This document shows positions 1-9,482 of a stretch of 64,000 nt of DNA, in pieces. The stretch's first letter is position 1. Every line of letters starts with the position of its first letter. Source of the DNA: Roseivirga spongicola. GTDB taxonomy: Bacteria > Bacteroidota > Bacteroidia > Cytophagales > Cyclobacteriaceae. The stretch lies in the NCBI RefSeq assembly GCF_001592965.1, contig NZ_LRPC01000023.1, forward strand, positions 124,001 to 188,000. The letters are read 5' to 3'. The notes under the pieces are model-generated. The model made no database searches, was not told the origin of the DNA, and saw only the letters and a list, made by a program, of their open reading frames with translations. A program made the position numbers and the translations under genes.

Positions 1-936
1 GTTCTGCTCAATTTGTTGCATCCTCTGCTCATAGGTCTGGTATTGAGGTCCGTTTCTTAGGTTTTGGATCTCTTGCTTTCTCTTCTGCTCGCGTTCATAT
101 TGAGCTATTTTGGCATCATACTCTCGCTTATTTAGATCAGTGATTTTATTGACAATTTGGCCTTCGAGTGTTTCTGCTCTTTGAAGTAAAGATGCACTGC
201 CCGCCTTAACGGCAGCATCTTTCGCTTTTTTAATGTGATCCAGACCTTGCTTGACAGTGTTCACATTGTTGGCTCCGTATGATAGGTTAGCTTTAGATAT
301 CCAACTTTTGGCTTCATCGGCATAGGCTTTTTTGCCTTGTTCTTTGAACCACAAGTCTAACTTCATGGCTATATCTCTGCCTATGCCTTCGGATAAATAG
401 GTGATTCTTGCGTCATCTAGGCGTGCTTTTTTCCATACATCGTTGTCGCTCAGCCCGTTTGCGTTCTTGTATTCCTTGAAGAAGTCGGTTGCTTCTTCTG
501 ATTCGTAGGTGTCAGTTATTCCGACCAAACGATCTGCCTGAAAGCTGTGAACTAATAAGGTACTTATATCATCGGGGTACGAAGACACGCTTATTTCAGC
601 ACCAATTTGCTTTGACTTATCCGTTACGTAGTATGGGAAGTTGAAATAATCTCCAAGCTTGTTAAGGTCATAGTCATAACTACCCTTGCTAAATAGCTTG
701 CCTTTATATTTTACCGTAGTTATTCTGATATTTTCCCATTTGGCTTTGATATATGGGTTATTAAGAAAAACAGGTTCTATAGCTATGGTAACATAGCCAG
801 TAAGCTGAGTATTTCCACTTTTTACATCGTTGAAATAAATTTCCTGACGACTTGACTCTTGAGCTGAAAGATTCAGTTCTACGGTAAACAGAAATATGAC
901 AACGAGGAATTTGGACAGCTTTGGAAAATAATTCAT
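1..936 (-). CDS. Exported protein of unknown function, 3' end beyond window
   Basis: An open frame runs without a stop from an ATG at 936 to the window edge, giving 312 residues; the C-terminus is missing. The N-terminus has a lysine-containing start, a hydrophobic run (residues 9-19) and a likely cleavage site after NLSA, so the protein is probably exported. The middle part, about 30-150, has beta-rich composition. From about 200 onward it is strongly helical and rich in K, E, Q and A, ending in a charged Q/E/R-rich stretch (about 265-312) that looks like a coiled coil. I do not recognise the family. It lies downstream of the PadR/permease cluster on the same strand but 243 bases away, separated by a hairpin pair, so it is probably a separate unit. 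Confidence 0.75.
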   Translation of the reverse strand, partial: MNYFPKLSKFLVVIFLFTVELNLSAQESSRQEIYFNDVKSGNTQLTGYVTIAIEPVFLNNPYIKAKWENIRITTVKYKGKLFSKGSYDYDLNKLGDYFNFPYYVTDKSKQIGAEISVSSYPDDISTLLVHSFQADRLVGITDTYESEEATDFFKEYKNANGLSDNDVWKKARLDDARITYLSEGIGRDIAMKLDLWFKEQGKKAYADEAKSWISKANLSYGANNVNTVKQGLDHIKKAKDAAVKAGSASLLQRAETLEGQIVNKITDLNKREYDAKIAQYEREQKRKQEIQNLRNGPQYQTYEQRMQQIEQN

Positions 937-1179
937 GAAAGAAAACTTGTTCAGTTTATCCTTACCAAATTAACAAACCAAGGTAAAAGGTCAAACTAGA
1001 AGCTCGCTGCTAAGTTTTATCAACGTTTTCAAAACATCAAACTAGTGCATTATTTCAATCCATCAGAGTCTCTCTTAGAGGACTCTGATGATCGCAGCAT
1101 GAATCAGTGTCCCTTGCAGGAGACACTGATTGAGCTAATCCACTGATTTCTGTTCCCCCGTTTCTCCGTTTTCTGATAG
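937..1179. other. Intergenic spacer with hairpin pair
   Basis: No gene is seen in these 243 bases. They hold the inverted hairpin pair at 1061-1131 and presumably the promoter of the exported-protein gene on the minus strand. No exact TAnnTTTG box was found for that gene. Confidence 0.6.
1061..1131. repeat. Inverted pair of REP-like hairpins
   Basis: Two perfect 10-bp stems occur side by side: CATCAGAGTC/GACTCTGATG (1061-1090) and AATCAGTGTC/GACACTGATT (1102-1131). Each continues through a one-base bulge into a 3-bp inner stem with a 3-base loop. Read on opposite strands the two hairpins align: both have ATCAG-N-GTC, an inner stem, a bulged A, then GAC-N-CTGAT. That is the layout of a REP doublet with head-to-head units. 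Neither is followed by a T-run, so a simple terminator role is less likely. Whether the element is dispersed in the genome cannot be seen from this window. Confidence 0.6.
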
Positions 1180-3842
1180 CTATTCAGTACGCAGATTCTT
1201 CACCGGATTGGCAATTGCTGCTCTAATTGAATGGTAACTTACGGTCAGCCAAGCTACAACAAGGGCAAGTGCTCCACCAAGTATGAATGAAATCCAGGTG
1301 TCGACCATTTCAATTCTATAAGCAAAGCTTCCAAGCCATTGACCCATTACCCAAACCGAAGCAGGAACTGCCAGAAGTAAGGATATGGCAATAAGCTTAT
1401 TGAAGTCTTTTAACAGCAACCAAACCACTAATTGGGAACTAGCACCTAAGACTTTTCTTACTCCAATTTCTTTTATTCTATTGCCAATCATAAAGGTGGC
1501 AAGTCCAAATAGTCCGATACAAGCGATCCAGATGGCAATTCCTGAAAAGACTAAGAACATATCTCCAGATCGTTTTTCTGTTTCATAGAGTTCGTTGAGC
1601 TCTTCATCTAAATAGTTGTAGATGAACGTTTCATTAGGAGCCATTTGCTTAAATTCTTCTTCGGCACGAGCAACAATGTTACTGGCTTGTGAAGGATTGA
1701 CTTTCAGTGTCATTATTCCTGCATTTCCACCTTGTGCTCCTTCAGTACTGAAGATGGCCATAGGCGTTATTTCAGTGTGAAGTGACTTGTAGTTGTAGTC
1801 TTTAATAACACCAACCACTTCGTAAATAATGTCTTGAGGGTTATTCGCTCCCTGAACATTAATGATTCTCTTGCCAATTGGGTCGTCTTGAATACCTAAA
1901 GCACGAGCGCCACTTTCATTCAAAATCAAAGAAAGGGTATCCTGAAACTCCCTGGAAAAACTTCTACCGGAAGCCATTTCTATGTTCATGGTTTGAATGT
2001 AGTCCTCATCAAAAACCGCGCAGTTGAGGGCAATAGATTCGTTAGAGCCTTGAGGCCTAAATGAAGCTCCATAATAGAAGCCATTTCCAGGCATGGCAGA
2101 GGTAATTCCTACAGAAGACACTCCCGGTATTGCAGAAAGCTCATTCTTGAAAGTCTCCATGTCTTGTACGGCAAAGGCTCTTTGAATGGTGACCAAATTG
2201 GTTCGGTCGAAACCAAGATTTCTATTTTGTAGGTACCTCATTTGTTGTCCTACGATTAGCGTTGAACAAATGAGTACTATGGAAATGAAGAACTGAAAAA
2301 CCACTAAGCCATTTCGAATCCAGTAGCCTTGCTTGCTCTTGATGAGTTTGCCTTTAAGTACCACTACAGGCTTAAAGCTAGAAAGCACAAATGCTGGATA
2401 AATACCAGCAATAAGTCCAAGGGCAAAACTGAAGATGATAATGAGGCCAATGTTCAAAGGAGTGGCAAAACTCATAATGTCGATTTGCTTATCTAGGTAG
2501 TTATTGAAAGGGGAGATGATGAAGTAAACCAGTAGCAATCCGAGGGTTACACTGACCACGCTAACCATGACCGACTCTATGATAAACTGACTGACCAACT
2601 GTTTCTTTTCAGAGCCTAGCACCTTTCTGATGCCAACTTCTTTGGCTCTCTCGGTAGACCTTGCTGTTGCCAGGTTGATAAAATTCACTGCAGCTAGAGC
2701 TACAATGAACACCGCAATGGAAAGGGAAATATAGACGTAGGTAATATTCCCATTGGGTTCGAACTCAGCTTCCAAATGAGACTTTAGATGGATGTCGGAA
2801 ACAGGTTGTAGGTAATAGTGATAGCCATTTCCACTGGCTTTAAATTCTTCGAATGAAATTCTCTGCTCTCTTTCTATTTGTCCGGCTGCATATTTTTCAA
2901 CTGTTTCAACAAGTTTGTCATTGATAACCTCAGGTTCTACACCTTCTCCAAGGCGAAAATAGTTGTGAACCGAAAAGTTGATAAAATTGGCCTGTTGGAA
3001 AAATGGTAGGTCATCTAGGTTGATCAGAAAGTCGAACTTAAAGTGGGTGTTTTTAGGTGTGTTTTCAACTATGCCAGAAACGACTTTGTCTCCAATTCCG
3101 GTTTCCAGTATTTTGCCTAGAGGATTTTCTTGGCCAAAGTATTTAATTGCATGTCTTCTGAAAGAATGATTGAATTGGGCACATCGAAGATCTTTTCAGC
3201 ATTACCATCCAATAGCTTTATCCCAAAGAATTCGAAGAAATTTGCCTGGCTAGCGATGATGTTGTTCTCCAGAAAAGTTTCATTGTTATAGGTTACATTC
3301 ACCCCAAAGCCAGCTGGGAATATTCTGGTGAAGTCCTCTATTTCGGGGAAGTCCATTGCAGCTTGTTCTGCTATTGAAAATGGAGTGATGGCATAGTAAG
3401 AGGTGTGATCAGGATAGAACCTGTCGAGTGCCATTCTGTAAGTTCGATCTCCGTTGGGATGGTAGTTGTCGTAATTGGTTTCACTGTTTACATAGAGTAG
3501 GAGTATAGCACAAACGGCTATACTTACTGCCAAACCACCAATGTTGATGGCTGTATAAAGTTTGTGCTTGACCAAGTTGCGGAGTGCGAGTTTTGCGTTG
3601 ATTTTGAACATGTCGTAAAAGATTGAGTTGTTGCTGAGTTTAAACCTTTTGATTACCGAAGGCCTGATCATTTTCAGTACCTCCTTTTTATATATCGCTT
3701 GTGCCTGCTTAGTGCCTAGCTCTTTTAAGTTGAAATAGAACTCTTCTTCAAGGTCTCCTTGTAGTTCATCGAAGAATTCATCTTTGCAAAACCACCGAAA
3801 GAGCCTTTGGTAGAATTCAGAAGGGTGTTGGCTACCATGCAT
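1180..3842 (-). pseudogene. FtsX-type ABC permease with prefix domain, frameshifted
   Basis: Two frames make one protein. Residues 1-231 are read from ATG 3842; the frame then slips and stops at 3117. From about 3147 the -1 frame reads on without a stop to 1180. Restoring one G between 3149 and 3150 (ATG-CA to ATG-GCA) gives an 887-residue protein, matching its 866-885-residue neighbours. The expected order is present: N-terminal prefix with WFCKDEFFDELQGDLEE, a first TM near residue 95-115, a MacB-type periplasmic domain, FtsX TM segments with the NLATARSTERAKEVGIRKV loop, a second periplasmic domain and final TMs, ending ANPVKNLRTE. The start overlaps the upstream PadR gene by 11 bases. It may be a genuine pseudogene or a sequencing or assembly error; conservation on both sides of the break favours a recent event or an error. 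Confidence 0.85.
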
Positions 3843-4173
3843 ATTGAAGCTCCAACCTTACTTCTGGTATCTGATTCCAAAGCCTGTCTCGGGTGTTTTT
3901 AGCTTCATGAAGTGCTTCCTTACCCTTGTTGGTTACTTCGTAATATCGCTTTGGATGTCCGCCACGAGCTTCAGTAGCTTCGCCTTGGCGTGAATTCAAA
4001 AAGCCCTTGTCTTCCAAGCGGCTTAAAGCAGTGTGAAGTGCGCCCCGGCTGATTTTTCGCTCCCCTTGTTTTTCAATTTCTTGTCTGATGGTTACTCCGT
4101 AAGCATCATCGCCTAAAACCAGAATGGTTAAAAGTGCAAGCTCTTCGAATTCACCTAAATTATTCCCTTTCAT
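3832..4173 (-). CDS. PadR-family transcriptional regulator (cassette 1)
   Basis: The 113-residue protein has the compact PadR winged-helix fold: N-terminal MKGNNLGEFEELALLTIL, recognition segment SRGALHTALSRLEDKGFL at about 42-59, and a wing (RGGHPKRYYEVT) at about 71-82. PadR proteins bind DNA as dimers and usually repress their own operon. The stop overlaps the start of the downstream permease by 11 bases, so the two are translationally coupled. The two related PadR proteins in this window share the MKGxxLGEF start. A direct-repeat operator candidate lies just upstream (4181-4232). The ligand is unknown. Confidence 0.92.
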   Translation of the reverse strand: MKGNNLGEFEELALLTILVLGDDAYGVTIRQEIEKQGERKISRGALHTALSRLEDKGFLNSRQGEATEARGGHPKRYYEVTNKGKEALHEAKNTRDRLWNQIPEVRLELQYAW

Positions 4174-4180
4174 ATCTACA

Positions 4181-4232
4181 AGTTCTAATTTGTAGACGAA
4201 AGATAAAAAAAATAAAGTTCTAAAATGTAGAC
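4181..4232 (-). promoter_or_regulatory. Candidate PadR operator/promoter (cassette 1)
   Basis: Two near-identical 17-mers, AGTTCTAATTTGTAGAC (4181-4197) and AGTTCTAAAATGTAGAC (4216-4232), differ at two positions and repeat every 35 bases. Between them, on the minus strand, is TATCTTTC (4205-4198), one base from the Bacteroidota -7 box. The inner copy also belongs to an inverted repeat, TCTACAA/TTGTAGA (4176-4197). Repressor bound at both copies would cover the -33 and the start site. The same layout is found before the 9820 PadR gene. Confidence 0.55.
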
Positions 4233-4279
4233 TTGGTGTTGATTTGTTGATTTAGAAATGAGTTGATTTGGTTGTTAGG

Positions 4280-6889
4280 TTACTCATTTCTTAGCGATTC
4301 TGTGGGGTTAACCAGACCTGTTCTCCATGATTGATGTGCTACAATGCCCAAGACGATCGCCCAGGTTCCAATAACAGTGAGAAGTAAATGCGGGGTGGAT
4401 ATCTCAAGCTTTATGGCAATGGTGGGGAAAATCATCTCTCTAAAAACTAGGAATACAAGTGGCAAGGCAATGAGTGTGGAGAAGAATAGTGTCTTAAAAG
4501 ATCCGCGTGAAAGCAAAGTGATTATTGATCCAATACTTGCTCCCAACACCTTTCTTATTCCAATTTCTTTGGTTCTGCTTTGTGTAGCGTATAGAGCCAT
4601 ACCAAACTGACCCAAAAGAGCAATTATTACGATGGATAATCCGGTAATGAAGAAGATGTTCATCATATTGAAAAAGGGTCTATAGTTACGTTCGATTTTA
4701 TCTGCCACGAATTCTGTTTCAAGAGGTTTGTCACCAGCAATACTTAGCCAGATGCTCTCAAGCTTACTCAATACCTTTTCAGAATTTGCTGGCTGAAGCT
4801 TGATGGTGGCATACTTTGTAAGAAAGGTGTCTTTCAAGTTCCTGATCATTAATGGAAGGCTGTTGTCTTCCAGACCATCGCAGATGTAGTTGTCTAAGAT
4901 TCCCACAATCCGAAGCTTTTCTTCAACATCATAATGATCAATGATTACTTCAGTATTGAGTGCGTCTAATGTTGAAACACCGATAGAGGCGAGGAAGTTT
5001 TCATCGACCAGAATTTCGTTGTTAAGCCCTTCGGTGAAGTCTGAACCTATGATTAACTGTGGTGAGTAAACTTGGCTGAATCTCTCATCGGTTGTAGCAT
5101 ATCGGGTTGAGAAAGTGTCCATTCTGTTCTCACTGAAGCCGAATCTTCTGGACATCCCGCCAGTTCCCGGTATTATAGAGGTAAAAGAGAAGTTCTCTAT
5201 CTCTGGAATTTTGCTCAACTCTGCTTCAATTAGTTTCGGATCAACTTTTTTAAGCGGAAAGGCGATGAGGTCAGCAGAAGTAAACCCAAGATCTGTATTG
5301 AGTATCTGGTCTTTCTGATTCAAACTAAGGACTACAAACAGAATACAAAAGGTGGAGAAGGTGAGCTGAATGCCAACAAAGACTTTCCTTAGCGTTGAAA
5401 TTCTAATTCCTTTTTTGTTGAACGACTCATTGATTGAAGCCAATGGTGAGATTTTCGAGAAATAAAGGGAAGGTAAGAATCCGGCAATAAAACCTACCAG
5501 CAAGCTGAAACATACAAACCAGGTGATGATCTCAACATTCAGCTGACTGGTAAAAAGCGCTGAAAATTCAGAGATGTACATCTCGAAAAACGGCACGAGG
5601 TATTTGTAGAAACATAATGCTAAGACAAGGGCCAGCAGTGAGAAAACCACTGTTTCAACCAGAATTTGACTAATGATTTGACCACGTGTACTGCCGTTGA
5701 TTTTACGAATTCCAATTTCTTTGGAGCGTTGAATTGCCCTGGCAATAGAAAGGTTGGTGTAGTTAAATGATGCCAGCGTAATTAAAAGTGCAATTGGTGC
5801 GATGAGAATAATGAGGGCTGTTCTAGAATAGACATGCCTGTGATCTGCTATTAGCTCCTTGCCAAACATTATGTTTGAAACAGGCTGCAATTGCATGCTG
5901 TAGGTGTTGCCATCAGCCATTGCTGAGGTCATTTTATTACTGATCTGCTCAAATTGCGATTCTAGCTGATCGATATTGGAATTCTGGTTCAACTTGATGT
6001 AGCTGTAATAGCTTTGATCGTAGTTTTGCCACCTTTTTAGTACGGATTCAAATTCCTCAGGACTTATTCTACTTCCCAGAAATTCTATATTCGAGAGGAA
6101 TTCAAAATTGAAGTGAGATTGCTTTTTAGGGGATTTGATTACGGCTCGAACAATGGCTCCAGATTTAGTTTGTTTGCCAATAGCACTTTCATCGCCAAAA
6201 ACCTTCTGAGCTAGCTGGTCGGTTATAACTACTGACTGTAGATCATTGAATAGATCATAAGGATTGCCTTCGATCACTTCAAAGTTGAACATGTCGAGAA
6301 ATTCCCGGTCAATAGGGTAGCCATTTATATAAATGTCCTGACCATTTACCTCAAAATACTCGTACATATTGGTTAGTATGATGGAGGAAGCTTCAATTTG
6401 AGGGATTGAGTTTAAGTACCATTTCAGGGCAAAAGAGGAGGTGGCCCATTTTGTTTTGCCATGAGGGCTTTCTACCGATGTAGTGATCCTATATAGTCTA
6501 TCCACATCTTTGAAATCTTTGTCATACTGATATCCAGTATAGATCATGTTCACCGCAAACAAACAGATAGTAAGTGCAGCCGCCAATCCAAAAATGTTGA
6601 CGGCACTAAAAACTTTGTTCCGCTTCAGGTTTCTGAAAGCCAATAGAAAGTGAAACTTCAGAAGGGAAGTATGAATAAATTTCGGAAGTTTCAATTCAAT
6701 CTTTATTGCCGACATTCTCACCATCTTCAAAACCTCTTTCCTGTAGATAGCTTTTGCTTTTCTTTCTCCTCTGGTATTGGTGTTTTTATTGAATGATTCT
6801 TCTAAGTCGCCCTGCAGTTCTTCAAACAGACTAGAATGGCAAAACCATTTTAGAAGGCGAGTGAAATATTTAGGTGGCTGACTATTCAT
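4280..6889 (-). CDS. FtsX-type ABC permease with prefix domain (cassette 2, second)
   Basis: An 869-residue membrane protein. Residues 1-60 form the cytoplasmic prefix (WFCHSSLFEELQGDLEES, then NTRGERKAKAIYRKEVLK). The first TM is at about 94-116, followed by a MacB-like periplasmic domain. A first FtsX block starts near 350, with NYTNLSIARAIQRSKEIGIRK between TMs. A TM near 505-525 leads to a second periplasmic domain and a last FtsX block with the RTKEIGIRKVLGAS loop; the C-terminus is VNPTESLRNE. MacB/FtsX permeases couple ATP hydrolysis by a separate ATPase to mechanical work across the envelope; no ATPase is encoded nearby. The start overlaps the upstream permease by 8 bases, so the PadR gene at 9820 probably controls both. 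Substrate unknown. Confidence 0.88.
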   Translation of the reverse strand: MNSQPPKYFTRLLKWFCHSSLFEELQGDLEESFNKNTNTRGERKAKAIYRKEVLKMVRMSAIKIELKLPKFIHTSLLKFHFLLAFRNLKRNKVFSAVNIFGLAAALTICLFAVNMIYTGYQYDKDFKDVDRLYRITTSVESPHGKTKWATSSFALKWYLNSIPQIEASSIILTNMYEYFEVNGQDIYINGYPIDREFLDMFNFEVIEGNPYDLFNDLQSVVITDQLAQKVFGDESAIGKQTKSGAIVRAVIKSPKKQSHFNFEFLSNIEFLGSRISPEEFESVLKRWQNYDQSYYSYIKLNQNSNIDQLESQFEQISNKMTSAMADGNTYSMQLQPVSNIMFGKELIADHRHVYSRTALIILIAPIALLITLASFNYTNLSIARAIQRSKEIGIRKINGSTRGQIISQILVETVVFSLLALVLALCFYKYLVPFFEMYISEFSALFTSQLNVEIITWFVCFSLLVGFIAGFLPSLYFSKISPLASINESFNKKGIRISTLRKVFVGIQLTFSTFCILFVVLSLNQKDQILNTDLGFTSADLIAFPLKKVDPKLIEAELSKIPEIENFSFTSIIPGTGGMSRRFGFSENRMDTFSTRYATTDERFSQVYSPQLIIGSDFTEGLNNEILVDENFLASIGVSTLDALNTEVIIDHYDVEEKLRIVGILDNYICDGLEDNSLPLMIRNLKDTFLTKYATIKLQPANSEKVLSKLESIWLSIAGDKPLETEFVADKIERNYRPFFNMMNIFFITGLSIVIIALLGQFGMALYATQSRTKEIGIRKVLGASIGSIITLLSRGSFKTLFFSTLIALPLVFLVFREMIFPTIAIKLEISTPHLLLTVIGTWAIVLGIVAHQSWRTGLVNPTESLRNE
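6716..6784. repeat. 69-bp exact direct repeat, copy 1
   Basis: This stretch is identical base for base to 9306-9374. It encodes the end of the prefix domain (NTNTRGERKAKAIYRKEVLK and following residues) of the permease at 4280-6889. Sequence on both sides has diverged, which suggests gene conversion or very strong local constraint. Confidence 0.85.
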
Positions 6890-9482
6890 TTCTCAGAGAT
6901 TCTGTGGGATTGGCCTTTGCTCTAGGTACAATGAGTGTAACAACCGTTATAACTATAATCAACACGAATATTAGTATAATGGAGGAATAGAGTTGAGGTG
7001 TTAGTGGGATGGGGTTTCTATAATCTCCCATTGCGTTCTTGAATAATAATGTAGCTATCGGGATGGCTATGAGCAGTGCAATGATGACTTGTGTTAAGGT
7101 TCCTTTAACAAGGTTGAAGCTTAAATGAGGTACAGAAGCTCCCAATACTTTCCTGATTCCAATCTCTTTAGCTTTTATGTTAGCGTTGAATATGGCCATG
7201 CCCATTTGCCCCATAAGTGTTATCAAAATTATGCACAAGAACACATAGGTGAATATTTTCAATACATTCCTTAATTCCGAGTATCTATTTCTGGCAAGGC
7301 TTTCAATTGACCTGAAGGTGAGTTGCTTTTCAGGAAATAGATTTAAAAACTCACTTTCAATTTTATCAAAGCTCTTTTCTTGATTATTGACCTTTACTAT
7401 GAGTAAATTATTAATGGAATTAGGTTTTAAGATTACAGTTTCAGAAAAGTTATCTCCATTCTCTTTTCCAACAGAAACAATAGGGCTGTAGTTGGTGCTG
7501 ATGGATTTTTCAAATACCCCAGCAATAGGGTGTAAGTTCTCTCCAGACTTGATGATTGTACCTAAGGCAGACTCTAGGGGAATGTTCAATTGATCTAGCA
7601 AAGATTGGTTGACCAACATCGATGAGCTATTGTTTTTAATGATAGATGCATTTAGTAGTTTCATTTCTGGTTGGTGGGTATGAAGAAATGAGGTGTCTGC
7701 CCAAGAGATGGAGGTGAGAATAGAGTCTGACTCACTCTCCGTTTTGATCATCATAAGCCCATTGACGTCATCTATCGGAATCAGTTTAGACATAAAACTG
7801 CTGGCTTCGACTTCAGGAATTTTATCTATTTCATTCTTTAAAGCTCTCAAATGTTTGGTAGAGTCTGGCCAGTCAAAATCTAGCATATATGTATCACGTA
7901 TGTCCATACTCAGCTCTTCACTTTGATAAGTATCGTATTGCTTCCAGAATAAGCTTCCAAAAACAAAAACAAAGGCACTTACCGTAAGCTGTATTACTAA
8001 TAGAACCTTTCTTAAGGTGTGAAGGCTAAAGCTTTTCTTAGATATTTTAGGTCTGAACAAATTCAAAGGAGAAATCTTTGATAAGAAGATGCCAGGTACA
8101 ATTCCGGCTATTAAGGAGACAAGCAGGGCTGTGATGATAAAAACTAGAATGGTTGGTGCCGAAATTTGTGGGTTGAATCCAAAAGGAATTAAGTCACCTA
8201 CATCTTTTGAAAACCAAAAGTAGATAAGGAAGCCAAGACCTAATCCTAAGAGGCCTAATAAACCTGTCTCAATAAGGAATTGACTGAGTATATGCGATTT
8301 TTTGCTTCCAATTACTTTTCGAACACCAATTTCCTTAAGTCTATGCATAGCTTTAGCACTGGCAAGATTGGTGTAGTTGATAGAGGCTATTACAGTCATT
8401 ATTAAAATGAAAATGAGCATAACCTCAATGCCTTCGCTAGTCAATAAGTCTGACTGATATAATGAGGCCTTAGATAGCCCAAGAGTTGCCAAATTTTCGA
8501 GTTGAAACTTATAAGATTTGGTATCTAATGTATCGTTGATGTTGGAAGCAAACCTATTCAGTTTTTCTTCAATGATTTCTATTTCAGCATTATCATGTAT
8601 CTCTATATAATTGACACGTGAGCGATCGACATAATACTCGTATTTCAGCTCTACGGGTGGAACATAATCGAGTTGATCATTATAGTTAAGCCACTCAAAA
8701 CCTAAGTGTGATGTGAGTTTTGGCGATTCAAGCACTGCTGATATAATATGTCCGCCAAAGTCTTTTCCAATAAGGTCAGGCCCAAGTGAGTATTTGTCTA
8801 CGAAATCTTTGGTTAAAGCTATATGCGAAGGGTTTTCAATAACCGTTTCAATAGCCCCTTCTAAAACTTTATAGTCGAGTAGTTCTAGAAAGTTAGGACT
8901 GGCTTCAATACTGCTGATGTCTATATCCCTGCCTCTAAAGCTCATTCTACGATTTAACTCTTTAAAACCAGTAGTGCGCTTTGCTTCTGGTAGAATGGTG
9001 TTCAAATAGCCATACAGATAAACAGGGCTATAAGATGTGAACTGGCTACCGTCCCTGTCATGGATATGTGTGCTTATCCTGTAAATATTTTCTTTGTTGG
9101 TAAAGCTTTTGTCTAGCTGATAAGCCGTAAGAATTGTGTTGGCTATAAATAGACAGACGCTAATAGCTGCAGCAAAACCAACTACATTAAGAATAGTGAA
9201 AGAGGTATTTCTCTTAATGCTTCTTAGGCTTAATATGAAATGCATTCGGAAAAGAGAGAGCTTGAGTTTTTTAGGAATAGGAAGTTTAGCTTGGATAACG
9301 CTTCCTCTCACCATCTTCAAAACCTCTTTCCTGTAGATAGCTTTTGCTTTTCTTTCTCCTCTGGTATTGGTGTTGTTAATGTATGACTCTTCTAAGTCTC
9401 CCTGTAGTTCTTCAAATAGGCTGTCATGGCACAGCCATTTGAAGATTTTCGTCCAGAATCGTGGTGTTTTATTGTTCTCCAT
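6882..9482 (-). CDS. FtsX-type ABC permease with prefix domain (cassette 2, first)
   Basis: I place the start at ATG 9482, not the longer frame start at 9527. That ATG overlaps the PadR stop as TAATG, and the protein then begins MENNKTPRFWTK with the prefix motif (WLCHDSLFEELQGDLEES) at the usual distance. The product is 866 residues. The first TM is near 95-115, then a MacB-type periplasmic domain, an FtsX block with the NYTNLASAKAMHRLKEIGVRK loop, a second periplasmic domain, and a last block with IKAKEIGIRKVLGAS, ending ANPTESLRNE. It is co-transcribed with the permease at 4280-6889 (8-base overlap). Overall similarity to that protein is modest apart from the prefix and FtsX loops. Substrate and ATPase partner are unknown. 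Confidence 0.88.
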   Translation of the reverse strand: MENNKTPRFWTKIFKWLCHDSLFEELQGDLEESYINNTNTRGERKAKAIYRKEVLKMVRGSVIQAKLPIPKKLKLSLFRMHFILSLRSIKRNTSFTILNVVGFAAAISVCLFIANTILTAYQLDKSFTNKENIYRISTHIHDRDGSQFTSYSPVYLYGYLNTILPEAKRTTGFKELNRRMSFRGRDIDISSIEASPNFLELLDYKVLEGAIETVIENPSHIALTKDFVDKYSLGPDLIGKDFGGHIISAVLESPKLTSHLGFEWLNYNDQLDYVPPVELKYEYYVDRSRVNYIEIHDNAEIEIIEEKLNRFASNINDTLDTKSYKFQLENLATLGLSKASLYQSDLLTSEGIEVMLIFILIMTVIASINYTNLASAKAMHRLKEIGVRKVIGSKKSHILSQFLIETGLLGLLGLGLGFLIYFWFSKDVGDLIPFGFNPQISAPTILVFIITALLVSLIAGIVPGIFLSKISPLNLFRPKISKKSFSLHTLRKVLLVIQLTVSAFVFVFGSLFWKQYDTYQSEELSMDIRDTYMLDFDWPDSTKHLRALKNEIDKIPEVEASSFMSKLIPIDDVNGLMMIKTESESDSILTSISWADTSFLHTHQPEMKLLNASIIKNNSSSMLVNQSLLDQLNIPLESALGTIIKSGENLHPIAGVFEKSISTNYSPIVSVGKENGDNFSETVILKPNSINNLLIVKVNNQEKSFDKIESEFLNLFPEKQLTFRSIESLARNRYSELRNVLKIFTYVFLCIILITLMGQMGMAIFNANIKAKEIGIRKVLGASVPHLSFNLVKGTLTQVIIALLIAIPIATLLFKNAMGDYRNPIPLTPQLYSSIILIFVLIIVITVVTLIVPRAKANPTESLRNE
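9306..9374. repeat. 69-bp exact direct repeat, copy 2
   Basis: Second copy of the 6716-6784 repeat, here in the prefix domain of the permease at 6882-9482. The two copies lie 2,590 bases apart in the same orientation and the same reading frame. Confidence 0.85.

Noticed and set aside
3117-3152. Programmed ribosomal frameshift in the broken permease
   Set aside because: No slippery heptamer or downstream structure is evident at the break, and neighbouring homologues need no shift.
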